Source: Paenibacillus sp. JCM 10914 (GTDB lineage: Bacteria > Bacillota > Bacilli > Paenibacillales > Paenibacillaceae). Taken from it: a stretch of DNA of 64,000 bases. Shown here one piece after another: positions 34,474 through 43,756 of this stretch. Made by a program: the position numbers and the translations under genes. Numbering within the stretch: the stretch's first letter is position 1; the number at the start of each line of letters is the position of its first letter. The DNA is taken from NCBI RefSeq assembly GCF_001315105.1, contig NZ_BAZR01000009.1, forward strand, positions 62,001 to 126,000. The letters are read 5' to 3'. The notes under the pieces were generated by a model. The model did no database searches and was not told the origin of the DNA. It worked only from the letters and a program-made list of their open reading frames with translations.

Positions 34474-34514
34474 AAGGTTACCCCGACCGATGTATGGCTC
34501 TCGGGTAGCCTTTT
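34474..34514 (+). terminator. intrinsic terminator
   Basis: AAGGTTACCCCGA and TCGGGTAGCCTT pair with one wobble and one bulged base around a 14-base loop, followed by TTTTTG. It separates the VOC gene from the glycosidase group. Confidence 0.8.
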
Positions 34515-34613
34515 TGTTTGGGTATTCTGCAGCGGAAAGGGTCATATTGCATTTTAACAACGGCAGCGCTCAAGAAACGTTACATCCCGATATGGATCGG
34601 AAGATCGTTGTAT

Positions 34614-34641
34614 AGTAAGCGCTTTATTACGCTTCTATAAT
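34614..34641 (+). promoter_or_regulatory. cre-like site and -10 element before the GH-D genes
   Basis: AGTAAGCGCTTTAT at 34614-34627 matches the catabolite-responsive element consensus TGWAARCGYTWNCA at 11 of 14 positions. A perfect TATAAT lies at 34636-34641, 80 bases before the first glycosidase start. CcpA bound here would block the promoter while glucose is present. The match is by eye. Confidence 0.45.
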
Positions 34642-34720
34642 GGTAGCAAGCTGAGAAAGGTTTTTTCATTAAAGGCCGATCATGCAGCGCAGACGCAAGT
34701 GTAAAGGAGGCAATCTACAG

Positions 34721-36778
34721 GTGATAACGAATAGCGATATGGCCGTGAAAGTGGGGGTGAATGCCGAGACTCACGTTCGGGTAACGAATGGCTTGATGTC
34801 CCTTGAGGTGAACTTGGAAAAGGGCGAGTATGCATACGCAGGCAGCGAGGGGTTTGCTCTGCGAGATGTGCGCAGCGGCTTCCGCTGGCATGGCCGGGAA
34901 TATCACACGGGGCAATATGACCGCCACGTATTGGCTGGACAGCCGGAGAAGATTGAGGATGAATTCGGAACAGGCGTGCATGCCGTGATCCAGCATGAAT
35001 CCGACCTGCTTCCAGTGCTGGAACAGCATTTCTATGTCTACGAGGGCTCTCCCTTCTTCATCACCCGGATCGTCATCACGGGGCAGGAGGAAATCAAGGT
35101 CAACCGCATCGCCGTTGTGAGTACCCAAGCCGTATCGAGTGGGAGCGAGACGGCTCCAGGAGAAGCGCTGCATGTGCTCCGCGTGCCATATGATAATGAC
35201 AAATGGGTGCGCTATCTTACGGAGACTTCCCCACTGGAGACGGAAAGTTATGAAGTGACGGCCTTGTTCCAGCCGGATAGCCGCAACGGATTGATCTTAG
35301 GCTCGATCAGTCATGATGTGTGGAAGACGGGGATTCGCGTCAAGGGAGAGACGGAAGGCAAGCTCGATGAACTGGAGTTGTACGCGGGCGCAGCGGATAT
35401 CATGACCCGCGATTCCCAGCCGCATGGCCACGTAATCGGAACGCGCATCGAATCGCCGCTAGTTATGGTAGGGGATTATGGCGATTACCGGACAGGGCTT
35501 GAGGCGTATGGGGAAGCGAACACGAAGGTAGCTCCAGCTCTGGCATGGGAAGGCGGCGTTCCGATGGGCTGGAACAGCTGGTCGGCAGCGATGAGCACGC
35601 TGGATTATGAGTTGTATACGGCAACCAGTGATTTTTTGAAGCAAGAGGTTCAGCCGCAGGGCTTCCACAATGAGAACACATTGTACATTAATTTCGATGC
35701 ATTCTGGGACAGTCTTACGCCAGCCGAAATGGAGGATGCCTTGAGAAGGGTCCGCGAGAACGGACACAGACCCGGTACATACTGGACGCCGTTTGCATTC
35801 TGGGGAAGCCCGGCTCAGTTTGGTCAAGCCGTGGAAGGGACGAACGGCAAATATACGTATGCGGATATATTGCTTCGCGACCCTCATGGTGAGATTCTGC
35901 CGGATATTGCCGGAGGGCTGGCCATTGATCCGACGCATCCCGGGAACCTGGCCCGAATCGATTGGTACATGGATAAATTCGTCTCCGAGGGCTTTGAGTA
36001 CATCAAGCTGGATTTCATGGCCCATGGGGCTCTGGAAGGGAAGCATCACAACCCGGATATTACAACGGGAATCGCCGCCTACAACTATGGCCTGTCGTAC
36101 TTGGTAGAGAAGCTCTCTCCTGAGCGAATCGGCAGACCGTTCTTCATCAATCTGTCGATCGCGCCACTGTTCCCTTATTCCTATGCGCACAGCCGCCGAA
36201 TCTCCTGCGATGTGTTCGGAACGATACAGGATACGGAGTATTTGCTGAACTCGCTGACGCATGGCTGGTGGATGAACGATGCGCTCTACCGTTTCAACGA
36301 TCCGGATCATGCGGTGATCTATAAGAGTTTCAATCAGGATTCGACGACCCGTCACGAAGGGCGAAGCCGTCTGACCGCGTCCGTTATCTCGGGAACGGTG
36401 CTGCTGCTCGGCGATGACTTCCGGAATGAAGAAGCAGCGTGGCGTGCCAAGAACTGGCTGGGGAATGAGGAGATTATCGAGGTTGCCAGATTGGGCAAAA
36501 CCTTTGTGCCTGTTGAAGGGAATCGAGGAAAACAGGCGGCGGATACGTTCGTGCTGACACATCCGAGCGAAGCGCAAGCGGCTTATCTTGCCGTATTTAA
36601 CTTTGACGCGGCCGAGTCCGTACAGAAGTCGGTTTCCTTGGAACGCTGTGGGCTCGATGCGCATGCTCCTTACAAGGTGCTGGATTTATGGGAAGGTACG
36701 GTAAGCGAAGCGGAGGGTACACTCACTGTGGAACTGGCGCCAGCCGAGTCGAAAATCCTGAAGTTAATCCGAAATTAA
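34721..36778 (+). CDS. clan GH-D alpha-galactosidase-like glycosidase, intracellular
   Basis: About 685 residues without a signal peptide. The N-terminal half is a beta-rich domain (LRVPYDNDKWVRYL, SRNGLILGSISHDVWKTG). The C-terminal half is a TIM barrel with clan GH-D hallmarks: MGWNSWSA, then FEYIKLDFMAHG with the nucleophile Asp (about 431), and HSRRISCD with the likely acid/base Asp (about 496). It should cleave alpha-galactosides or similar (beta-L-arabinopyranosides are possible in this clan). GTG 34721 is chosen for AAAGGAGG 10 bases upstream; ATG 34682 precedes that site. The next gene is a secreted paralogue 24 bases away. Confidence 0.85.
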   Translation: MITNSDMAVKVGVNAETHVRVTNGLMSLEVNLEKGEYAYAGSEGFALRDVRSGFRWHGREYHTGQYDRHVLAGQPEKIEDEFGTGVHAVIQHESDLLPVLEQHFYVYEGSPFFITRIVITGQEEIKVNRIAVVSTQAVSSGSETAPGEALHVLRVPYDNDKWVRYLTETSPLETESYEVTALFQPDSRNGLILGSISHDVWKTGIRVKGETEGKLDELELYAGAADIMTRDSQPHGHVIGTRIESPLVMVGDYGDYRTGLEAYGEANTKVAPALAWEGGVPMGWNSWSAAMSTLDYELYTATSDFLKQEVQPQGFHNENTLYINFDAFWDSLTPAEMEDALRRVRENGHRPGTYWTPFAFWGSPAQFGQAVEGTNGKYTYADILLRDPHGEILPDIAGGLAIDPTHPGNLARIDWYMDKFVSEGFEYIKLDFMAHGALEGKHHNPDITTGIAAYNYGLSYLVEKLSPERIGRPFFINLSIAPLFPYSYAHSRRISCDVFGTIQDTEYLLNSLTHGWWMNDALYRFNDPDHAVIYKSFNQDSTTRHEGRSRLTASVISGTVLLLGDDFRNEEAAWRAKNWLGNEEIIEVARLGKTFVPVEGNRGKQAADTFVLTHPSEAQAAYLAVFNFDAAESVQKSVSLERCGLDAHAPYKVLDLWEGTVSEAEGTLTVELAPAESKILKLIRN

Positions 36779-36801
36779 TAAAGAAGAGGAGGAGAAGTTC
36801 A

Positions 36802-39414
36802 GTGAATATCCAAACATACAGGTTCTTCCGAAGGTCATTCGTATTGTTCTTATCGATTCTACTTATGGGGTCTACGCTAGGGAGCTCAATCGCTGCAGCA
36901 GAGGAGCAACTGGATACGGCAGCAGCCGGCAGTGTTCTTTCTTACGAGGCCGAGTCAGCTAACAATACGCTCACCGGTAACGCAGAGGTTGCGGATTGCG
37001 GATTTTGTTCAGGCGGGAAAAAAGTCGGCAATCTGTATGGCGGCTCCACGCTGAAGTTTAATGACGTCCAAGTTGACACGGCCGGTGTCTACAATATGAA
37101 TATGTTCTATATCTCCGGGGATTCCCGCGCGGCGTCGATCTCCGTGAACGGAGCAGAGAATGAGAATTTCAGTTTTCCGAAAACAGCGGACTGGAACACG
37201 GTTGGCACGTATCAGATTCAAGTCTATTTAAATCAGGGCAGCAACACGATCCTGTTCGATGATGCAGGCGGTTACTCTCCTGATTTTGACAAGATTGAGC
37301 TAACTTATCATTCTGCGGGCGATGACGGCTCAGGCAACGATGGAAACATTGGGGATTTGGGTAACCAAAAACAAACCACCCACTACGGTTCGATCACCTT
37401 AACCGAGTATGCCAATGGCTTCAAAGTATCTAACCCAACGTATGAGCTGCTCTACAATACCTCCACCGGGTTATCGCAATACAATTGGAACGGCCAGGCG
37501 GTTGCTAAGGGGTTATACAGTGAGATTGAGCTCGACCAGATGGTTGCGAGTACAGATTACAAACATCACAAGTTTTATAAAAATCAGGTTGTCCCGTTTC
37601 AGGATGCCACCGGTGAAGGCATCAAGGTGACGGTTGTGAATGAGCACGGCGGATTGCCATCGCTTAGTCAAATCTATTACATCTATAATGACGGACCGTA
37701 TTTACTTACGGAAACCGTAGCCTCACACAACAATACGGAGCTATCTACAGCGAATATAGCACCCATCGTGATGGAAGCCAGAGGCGGGATCGATATCGGC
37801 AGTTATGATGACAACCGGGTCCTCGTCGTTCCATTTGATAATGACGCTTGGTCCAGATATCAAGCGAAGACGATGAATACGGGCCTCAACAACGAGCTGT
37901 ACATCAGCTCGGAGCTAACGGCCATCTATGACAATACGAGCCGGAACGGCCTGGTCATCGGCTCGGTGACGCATGACACGTGGAAGACCGGCGTCTATTG
38001 GAGCGGTTCGAATGATAAATTGAACAAATTACGCGTATATGGCGGATTTACGTCATCCACTTCCACGTGGGATACGATTTCACATGGTAAGGTAACGGGC
38101 AAGCAGATTGTTTCGCCAAGGATCATGGTCGGCTTTTTCGAGGATTACCGGACCGGGCTTGAGGAGTTTGGCCATGTGAATGCAGCGATCCAGCCTCCGT
38201 TAGCCTTTGGCGAGGACATTCCGCAAGGCGTACCTGTAGGGTGGAACAGCTGGGGAGCTTATGACAGTCGTCTGAGTTACGATAAGGCGGTTTCGGTCTC
38301 CAACTATTTCAAAGAACACATTCAAGATAAGTCCTTTAACAATGAAGGCGATATCTACATCAATATGGATTCTTACTGGGATAACATGACCGATCAACAG
38401 CTGGGCGATCTGGTTCAGGTGATTCATGACAATGGACAGAAGGCTGGCATCTATTATTCGCCATTTGTGTATTGGGGCGACAATATGGAGCAAGAAGTGG
38501 AAGGGACGAATGGTCAGTATAAGTACGGTGACATTGTGCTGCGTGACCTGGAAGGTAATGTGCTGCCGACGCTGGATGGTGCATTTGCCGTGGATCCGAC
38601 GCATCCTGGCGTGAAGCAGCGGATCGATTATTACATGAACAACTTCAAGAGCAAGGGCTTTGAGTATATCAAAATCGATTTTCTAAGCCACGGGGCCATG
38701 GAAGGCAAGCATTATGATCCCAAGATTCAAACCGGCATACAGGCATACAATCAAGGAATGGCATACCTGAATGAGGTACTGGATGGCTCGATGTTCATCA
38801 GTGCTTCCATCGCGCCGCTGTTCCCAAGCCAATATGCGCATAGCCGCCGCATCTCTTGTGATATCGACGGTAGCCTTGGCAGCACGGAATATCAATTGAA
38901 CAATCTTACGTACGGCTGGTGGCAGAACGGAACGATCTATCATTATACCGATCCGGATTACATGCACTTGACCAAGGGTGGTTCGTTGGAAGGAGCGCAA
39001 TCCAAGGTCAACGCATCTGTCATCTCGGGAACTGTCTTTATGAATTCGGATGACGTATCCGATGCGACGGCACAGCAATACATGGAGACGCTGCTGACCA
39101 ACCCGGAAGTGAATGAGCTTGCGCTGAAAGGCAAGGCGTTTAGACCTGTAGAAGGCAACACTGGCACGCAGGCAACGAATGTGTTTGTACTAGCAGATGA
39201 GGATACTCACTATCTAACCGTGTTTAACTATACGCAAGACCCGGCGCAACACACCGTAGATCTGGCGCGTGCAGGCATTTCGACCGAAGCAGGGGCAACG
39301 TATACGGTGACGGATCTGTGGAGCGGTCAAACGCGGACGGTTACAGGCTCTTCGCTGGATGTGACTCTAAAAGCGGCTGAATCCAAGCTCTTGAAGATCG
39401 TTCGCAATCCATAA
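36802..39414 (+). CDS. secreted clan GH-D glycosidase with N-terminal carbohydrate-binding module
   Basis: About 870 residues. A signal peptide (VLFLSILLMGSTLGSSIAAA) is followed by a CBM6/CBM35-like domain (SYEAESANNTLTGNAEV, FDDAGGYSPDFDKIEL) and a Gly/Asp-rich linker near residue 175. The rest is a paralogue of the preceding enzyme: VPVGWNSWGAYD, FEYIKIDFLSHG (nucleophile Asp about 625) and HSRRISCDIDG (acid/base Asp about 687). The secreted form probably acts on polymers or large oligosaccharides and the intracellular one finishes imported products. GTG 36802 follows AGGAGGAGAAG; the frame upstream overlaps the preceding gene. Confidence 0.87.
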   Translation: MNIQTYRFFRRSFVLFLSILLMGSTLGSSIAAAEEQLDTAAAGSVLSYEAESANNTLTGNAEVADCGFCSGGKKVGNLYGGSTLKFNDVQVDTAGVYNMNMFYISGDSRAASISVNGAENENFSFPKTADWNTVGTYQIQVYLNQGSNTILFDDAGGYSPDFDKIELTYHSAGDDGSGNDGNIGDLGNQKQTTHYGSITLTEYANGFKVSNPTYELLYNTSTGLSQYNWNGQAVAKGLYSEIELDQMVASTDYKHHKFYKNQVVPFQDATGEGIKVTVVNEHGGLPSLSQIYYIYNDGPYLLTETVASHNNTELSTANIAPIVMEARGGIDIGSYDDNRVLVVPFDNDAWSRYQAKTMNTGLNNELYISSELTAIYDNTSRNGLVIGSVTHDTWKTGVYWSGSNDKLNKLRVYGGFTSSTSTWDTISHGKVTGKQIVSPRIMVGFFEDYRTGLEEFGHVNAAIQPPLAFGEDIPQGVPVGWNSWGAYDSRLSYDKAVSVSNYFKEHIQDKSFNNEGDIYINMDSYWDNMTDQQLGDLVQVIHDNGQKAGIYYSPFVYWGDNMEQEVEGTNGQYKYGDIVLRDLEGNVLPTLDGAFAVDPTHPGVKQRIDYYMNNFKSKGFEYIKIDFLSHGAMEGKHYDPKIQTGIQAYNQGMAYLNEVLDGSMFISASIAPLFPSQYAHSRRISCDIDGSLGSTEYQLNNLTYGWWQNGTIYHYTDPDYMHLTKGGSLEGAQSKVNASVISGTVFMNSDDVSDATAQQYMETLLTNPEVNELALKGKAFRPVEGNTGTQATNVFVLADEDTHYLTVFNYTQDPAQHTVDLARAGISTEAGATYTVTDLWSGQTRTVTGSSLDVTLKAAESKLLKIVRNP

Positions 39415-39453
39415 CAAGAAGTCATAGGTTTCATCATGTATGAATACAAGTTC

Positions 39454-39493
39454 ATCGCGATTCTCCGGCTTCATCACGGGAATCGCGATTTCT
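39454..39493 (+). terminator. intrinsic terminator
   Basis: ATCGCGATTC and GAATCGCGAT form a perfect 10-bp stem with a 16-base loop, then TTTCTTGC. It ends the two-gene GH-D unit. Confidence 0.8.
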
Positions 39494-39561
39494 TGCTTAT
39501 GCACGGGAGCGTAATGCAGTCACATAAGAAGTGGAATTTCACATAAAGAGGAGAATGCAAC

Positions 39562-41913
39562 ATGTCCAATATGAAACTGTGGTATAAGAAACCGGCTCAA
39601 GACTGGTCACAAGGGCTGCCGATCGGCAATGGCCGAATGGGGAATGTGGTCCGATCTGCTCCCCATCGGGAGGTATGGAATATAACCGAAACCACCTACT
39701 GGTCCGGGCAGCCGGAACCGGTCCAAGGGCGAAGCAATAACAAACGTGATTTGGAGCAGATGAGGAAGCTCTTCTTCCAAGGAGACTATGCCGGGGGAGA
39801 TCGACTGGCTAAGGAGCATCTGCAGCCGGAAAAAAGAAATTTTGGTACGAACTTAGGGCTGTGCCAAGTCATTCTGGATTTTGACCATATCGCGAGTCCA
39901 GCCGCTGGCCGGTATTCGGATGAAAGCGTTGAATCCCTGTTCCACCGCGAACTGGATCTGGACGAGGCGGTTGTGCGCTCCACTTGCGAGACGGCAGGAT
40001 TGGAGATGACGCGGGAGGTGTTCGCTTCCCATGTCGATCAGGTGATCGTATCCCGGATACGCAGTCATGGCTCGTTAGGCGTGTCATTCCGCATTTCGAT
40101 TCAGGGCGAGAATGGTCCGTTTCAAACGGCTGTTGCAGGGAAGGACACGATCGAATTCGAGGGACAAGCACTGGAAGGCATACATAGCAATGGAGAGTGC
40201 GGCGCTTCCTGCCATGGCATGCTTCGTGTAGCAGCGGAAGGCGGGCAGTTGAGCTGCACGGAAGATACCATTACCGTCATCGGGGCGGATGAGGTGGCGA
40301 TCTATTTTGCGGTGAATACGGATTACCGTCAAGAAGGCGAGGGCTGGCGAGCGAAAAGCGCGTTGCAGTTGGATCAGGCTACCCTGAAGGGATACGAGAC
40401 GCTTCGTGCAGATCACCTAGCGGATTATCAAACGCTGTATGCACGCGTGAATTTGGATCTGGGTAAATCGGAGTATTCCAGTCTGCCCACGGACGAGCGG
40501 ATCGTCAGGTTCAAGCAAGGTCAGCTGGATGACCCGGCGTTGTTTGCGCTGTTTTTCCAATATGGCAGGTATTTGACGATCAGCGGTTCCCGGGAAGGCT
40601 CTGTCCTGCCGATGCATCTACAAGGGATTTGGAACGACGGCGAGGCCAACAAGATGGCCTGGAGCTGCGATTATCACCTGGACATGAACACCCAGATGAA
40701 TTATTTTCCGACGGAGGTCGTGAACTTAAGCGAGAGCCATAAGCCGCTGATGCAGTATATTCAGCAGTTGTCCGAATCTGGCCGCTCGGCAGCCCGCCAT
40801 TACTATGATGCCGACGGCTGGGTAGCCCATGTATTCTCCAATGCCTGGGGATTCGCGTCACCGGGTTGGGAGACCTCCTGGGGCCTGAACGTGACGGGTG
40901 GGCTGTGGATCGCGACGCATATGATGGAGCACTATGCATACAGCGGCGATGAGACGTTCTTGGAGGAACTGGCTTATCCCGTCTTGAAGGAAGCGGCGGC
41001 ATTTTTCATGGATTACATGACCGTACATCCGAAACATGGCTGGCTGGTGACGGGACCGTCGAATTCGCCGGAGAACAGCTTCTTTACCGGTAATCGGGAG
41101 GAAGGGCATCAGCATCTGTCCATGGGCCCGACGATGGACCAGGTCCTGGTTCGGGATTTGCTGGAGTTCTGCGTGAAAGCCGCGCAGACGCTGGGCGTGG
41201 ATGAGGAGCTTCAGCAGAAGTGGCGGACTGCGCTGAATCAGCTTCCCCCGCTGATGATTGGCAAGCAAGGACAGCTGCAGGAATGGCTGGAGGACTATGA
41301 GGAAGCACAGCCGGAGCATCGCCATCTGGCGCATATGTTTGCCTTGTATCCAGGCAGCCAGATCACGCCGCACCATACGCCGGAACTGAGTGCGGCTGCC
41401 CGAGTAACTTTGGAGAATCGCAACAGTCGGGTTGACCTGGAAGATATCGAATTCACCGCCGCCCTATTCGGACTCTACTATGCCCGTTTGCATGACGGCA
41501 ACCAAGCCGTTCAGCATATCGCCCACCTGATCGGGGAGTTATGCTTCGACAACATGTTCACCTACTCCAAATCCGGCGTAGCCGGTGCCGAGGCCAATAT
41601 CTTTGTCATCGACGGCAACTTCGGCGGCACCGCCGCGATTGCGGAGATGCTGCTGCAAAGCCACGAAGGCGAGATTCATCTTCTGCCTGCGCTGCCGGCC
41701 ATGTGGCCGACTGGGAGTGTGAAAGGGCTGAAGGCGAAAGGGAATATTGAGGTGGATTTGAGCTGGGAGCATGGGAAGTTGGTTGAGGCAAGGGTGAAGG
41801 GGAATGAGAGTGGGCGTGTGAGGGTGTTTTATGGGGGGGAGGGAGATGGAGGCAGGGTTAGCTATATTGCAGCCATAAAACTGGAAATAAATTGTTTAGG
41901 TAGTATGAGTTAG
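39562..41913 (+). CDS. GH95 family glycosidase (alpha-L-fucosidase/alpha-L-galactosidase)
   Basis: A 783-residue protein with GH95 hallmarks throughout: [20 protein letters not shown] at the start, [19 protein letters not shown] near residue 372, [11 protein letters not shown] with the likely acid Glu, and [18 protein letters not shown] with the likely base Asp. No signal peptide is seen, so it is probably intracellular. Known members are inverting enzymes that remove terminal alpha-L-fucose or L-galactose. The family's first Asn in HLNxN is Asp374 here, which may alter catalysis or specificity. The last 25 residues (after RVRVFYGG) look atypical. AAGAGGAG precedes the ATG. It follows the GH-D unit after a terminator. 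Confidence 0.9.
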   Translation: MSNMKLWYKKPAQDWSQGLPIGNGRMGNVVRSAPHREVWNITETTYWSGQPEPVQGRSNNKRDLEQMRKLFFQGDYAGGDRLAKEHLQPEKRNFGTNLGLCQVILDFDHIASPAAGRYSDESVESLFHRELDLDEAVVRSTCETAGLEMTREVFASHVDQVIVSRIRSHGSLGVSFRISIQGENGPFQTAVAGKDTIEFEGQALEGIHSNGECGASCHGMLRVAAEGGQLSCTEDTITVIGADEVAIYFAVNTDYRQEGEGWRAKSALQLDQATLKGYETLRADHLADYQTLYARVNLDLGKSEYSSLPTDERIVRFKQGQLDDPALFALFFQYGRYLTISGSREGSVLPMHLQGIWNDGEANKMAWSCDYHLDMNTQMNYFPTEVVNLSESHKPLMQYIQQLSESGRSAARHYYDADGWVAHVFSNAWGFASPGWETSWGLNVTGGLWIATHMMEHYAYSGDETFLEELAYPVLKEAAAFFMDYMTVHPKHGWLVTGPSNSPENSFFTGNREEGHQHLSMGPTMDQVLVRDLLEFCVKAAQTLGVDEELQQKWRTALNQLPPLMIGKQGQLQEWLEDYEEAQPEHRHLAHMFALYPGSQITPHHTPELSAAARVTLENRNSRVDLEDIEFTAALFGLYYARLHDGNQAVQHIAHLIGELCFDNMFTYSKSGVAGAEANIFVIDGNFGGTAAIAEMLLQSHEGEIHLLPALPAMWPTGSVKGLKAKGNIEVDLSWEHGKLVEARVKGNESGRVRVFYGGEGDGGRVSYIAAIKLEINCLGSMS

Positions 41914-42023
41914 TTGGTTAGTTTTAGGGTAGTTGTAAAGCGCTGCGATGAAAGAGAAGAACAAGGTGATTTCTGTACACCCATTTAGATGGACCCCAAG
42001 ATTTCAAGTTTGTTGAATACGGT

Positions 42024-42055
42024 AATTCACTTTCCCTTTTTTGGGAAAGTGAATT
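42024..42055. terminator. perfect hairpin, possible terminator after the GH95 gene
   Basis: AATTCACTTTCCC and GGGAAAGTGAATT form a 13-bp perfect stem with a six-T loop, 110 bases after the GH95 stop. No T-run follows the stem, so intrinsic termination is not certain. Confidence 0.5.
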
Positions 42056-42191
42056 CGCTATGTTTCAAAATGTTATTCGGTTACTTCATAAATATAAGCA
42101 GAAAAATTGAGCAAGAAGTCGTGAATATTGACATGTGAAATTACGGATTTAAGTCATAATTTTCTATGTATGGCTATCGATTTTTTGATAG

Positions 42192-42238
42192 TATAGCTAG
42201 TTGTTGATTTACACATACCTGTCATTGATGGGATGTTT
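42192..42238. repeat. left copy of a 47-bp imperfect direct repeat flanking the defence island
   Basis: This 47-base stretch (TATAGCTAGTT ... CATTGATGGGATGTTT) matches 53657-53703 at 39 of 47 positions by ungapped alignment. The two copies bracket the AT-rich island. The repeat could be an old attachment or target-site remnant, or a shared leader element. Confidence 0.6.
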
Positions 42239-42261
42239 GTTTGAATCAATTTCTATAGAAG

Positions 42262-42287
42262 CTCTTGCTTTATGCAGGAGTTTTTTT
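42262..42287 (+). terminator. terminator-like hairpin
   Basis: CTCTTGC and GCAGGAG pair over 7 bases (one T-G wobble) with a five-base loop, followed by seven Ts. It is well formed, but no complete gene ends immediately before it, so it may belong to a lost gene. Confidence 0.6.
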
Positions 42288-42534
42288 GTTTGAAGTATAA
42301 GAGCAATGTTCGTGAAATTCTTCCAATTCATAGTATAATATGAGGAGAGTTTATTGATACAATTGAGTCCCGGTTTATTCGTATATTTAAATGTACTCTG
42401 TAGATTGGCGAACTTCGTAAATATTACGTTATGTGAAATTAGGGCTTAAAATGAAATGATAGTTCATAGTTGATTTTTCTTTAGAGCTAATATCTTAAAG
42501 CTAACAATTTTAGTAGAGAACAAGGAGAAGAAAT

Positions 42535-43305
42535 ATGTTTGGAACTATAATAATGGACGCATATCATCGTAACGAAGTGCGTCAAATAGCAGAGGCTCTT
42601 GATGATTTATGCTCACCAAATGATAGTTATGGTTGGGCATCTTCTGGTATATATTGCTTTTGGAACTACTATACACAAGAATTATACTATATTGGTTTAG
42701 CTGTAGATTTAACTGAACGTTTTAAACAACATAATGGATTAATTCCTGTAGATCCTTCTAGCTGTAAATATGAAAAAATAAATGAGTATTTTAATAATTA
42801 TGATAAAATAGGATTTTCAATTTTTGTTCAATCGCCGTTAAGTCAAGCGGTTACAAGGAGGAATATTTACGAATGGTTTGGATACGATCCTGCTGAAGTT
42901 AAAGTTCGGGACTTTGGTAGAGACGGTTTTAGAGAACAACTTAAAATTCTTGAAGGAATTTTGATTGAAACTTTCAGAATGAACAGAGGGTCTCTTCCTC
43001 CTTGGAATGCTGTTTCTGGTAGCATTGCCGGACAGTTAAGAGCAAAAAAAGAGAGTTATGAAATAATAAATTTATTAACATCAACCGAACCTTCTCCTTT
43101 TACTGCTCGATTTTCTTTGAGGGAATTGTCCAGTAATCCTGTTCTTGAAGGCTATGAAAATTTTTTGCATTCTGCAAGAATAATGACACTTAATACTGGT
43201 ATACCGTTCATTAATGCTTTAAGAGCTGTTCGTAGTGCTGACATGGCAAAAATTCACGAACAATTATTGGAGTCGAATTACTTCACAAAAAAAATAATAA
43301 TCTAA
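42535..43305 (+). CDS. GIY-YIG domain protein
   Basis: A 256-residue protein with a GIY-YIG nuclease signature: SGIYCFWNYYTQELYYIGLAVDLTERFKQHN at about residues 37-66 gives the GIY, the YIG 11 residues later, and the catalytic-type Arg and His. A later Glu in ILEGILIETFRMN may be the metal ligand. The C-terminal 100 residues are of unknown fold. Such proteins cut DNA in repair, restriction or mobile elements. The ATG follows CAAGGAGAAGAA. It is the first gene inside the AT-rich island and could be a single-gene restriction or defence factor; that role is inferred from context only. Confidence 0.8.
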   Translation: MFGTIIMDAYHRNEVRQIAEALDDLCSPNDSYGWASSGIYCFWNYYTQELYYIGLAVDLTERFKQHNGLIPVDPSSCKYEKINEYFNNYDKIGFSIFVQSPLSQAVTRRNIYEWFGYDPAEVKVRDFGRDGFREQLKILEGILIETFRMNRGSLPPWNAVSGSIAGQLRAKKESYEIINLLTSTEPSPFTARFSLRELSSNPVLEGYENFLHSARIMTLNTGIPFINALRAVRSADMAKIHEQLLESNYFTKKIII

Positions 43306-43322
43306 AGATAGATTAAGCATGG

Positions 43323-43430
43323 GTTTATTATTTGGTTGACCTAGAAGGTAATTTCATAGAAGAACCTAACATCACATAACATAATATTCACGCTGCGGGA
43401 CTTACGCCCCTTGGTCCTGTAGTAGTTTAG
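43323..43430 (+). pseudogene. decayed coding fragment
   Basis: Reading from 43323 gives VYYLVDLEGNFIEEPNIT, a stop, then HNIHAAGLTPLGPVVV and a second stop. The two halves look like protein, interrupted by one TAA, and no start codon with a ribosome-binding site is seen. It is probably a remnant of an earlier island gene; no family is recognised. Confidence 0.3.
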
Positions 43431-43470
43431 AAGCAGGAAGCGGAATCAGTCGTATCCTTCAAGTAACCCT

Positions 43471-43710
43471 TTGCAGCAAGAACTAAATGATGGCAAAGAA
43501 GAGCGGCCAATTGCCATTGAAGATATTGTAAAGCCGGGAAAATTCGGAGTAACGAACAGCCAAATGATCCCGGCCATTAAGCAAGTGATTGGGGATGGCT
43601 CAGTCGAAAAGCTGAGGATGCTTCGCTCCATGTACCTGTATTCCTTCGAGAATTCTCTAAGGTATCTGAAAAAGTCGGAACGGGAATTCATTCAAAATAA
43701 CCTGAAATAG
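43471..43710 (+). CDS. 79-residue hypothetical protein or remnant
   Basis: An open frame that ends exactly at a strong terminator. The peptide (IEDIVKPGKFGVTNSQMIP, then SVEKLRMLRSMYLYSFENSL) looks like a real helical protein. The only start is a TTG at 43471 with no clear ribosome-binding site, and the frame is open some 40 bases further up. It may be the 3-prime end of a truncated gene. Function and family are unknown. Confidence 0.45.
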   Translation: MQQELNDGKEERPIAIEDIVKPGKFGVTNSQMIPAIKQVIGDGSVEKLRMLRSMYLYSFENSLRYLKKSEREFIQNNLK

Positions 43711-43756
43711 AACAAGTCGGAGCATGGATTGGTCATGTGCTCCGGCTTGTTTTTAT
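43711..43756. terminator. bidirectional terminator shared by convergent small genes
   Basis: AACAAGTCGGAGCA pairs with TGCTCCGGCTTGTT (one T-G wobble) around a 12-base loop and is followed by TTTATTTTG. The minus-strand 57-residue gene ends inside its 3-prime flank, so both converging genes can use it. Confidence 0.85.

Larger units (their letters stand above)
41914..42534. other. 621-base AT-rich intergenic region at the left island boundary
   Basis: No convincing gene is seen. The region holds a perfect 13-bp hairpin (AATTCACTTTCCC/GGGAAAGTGAATT, 42024-42055, loop of six Ts), the left copy of the island repeat (42192-42238), and a terminator-like hairpin (42262-42287). It also has two copies of a diverged element around ATGTGAAATTA (42120-42155 and 42416-42455). 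Base composition turns AT-rich here and stays so to about 53.7 kb. Confidence 0.6.

Noticed and set aside
35459..36664. 401-codon open frame on the minus strand
   Set aside because: It lies wholly antisense to the GH-D glycosidase gene, has no ribosome-binding site and an Arg/Ile-rich composition typical of a shadow frame in a GC-balanced coding region.
42024..42287. Hairpins and repeats considered as a CRISPR array or riboswitch
   Set aside because: No regularly spaced repeats with unique spacers, and no conserved riboswitch core was recognised; they read as a terminator, a simple hairpin and a dispersed repeat.
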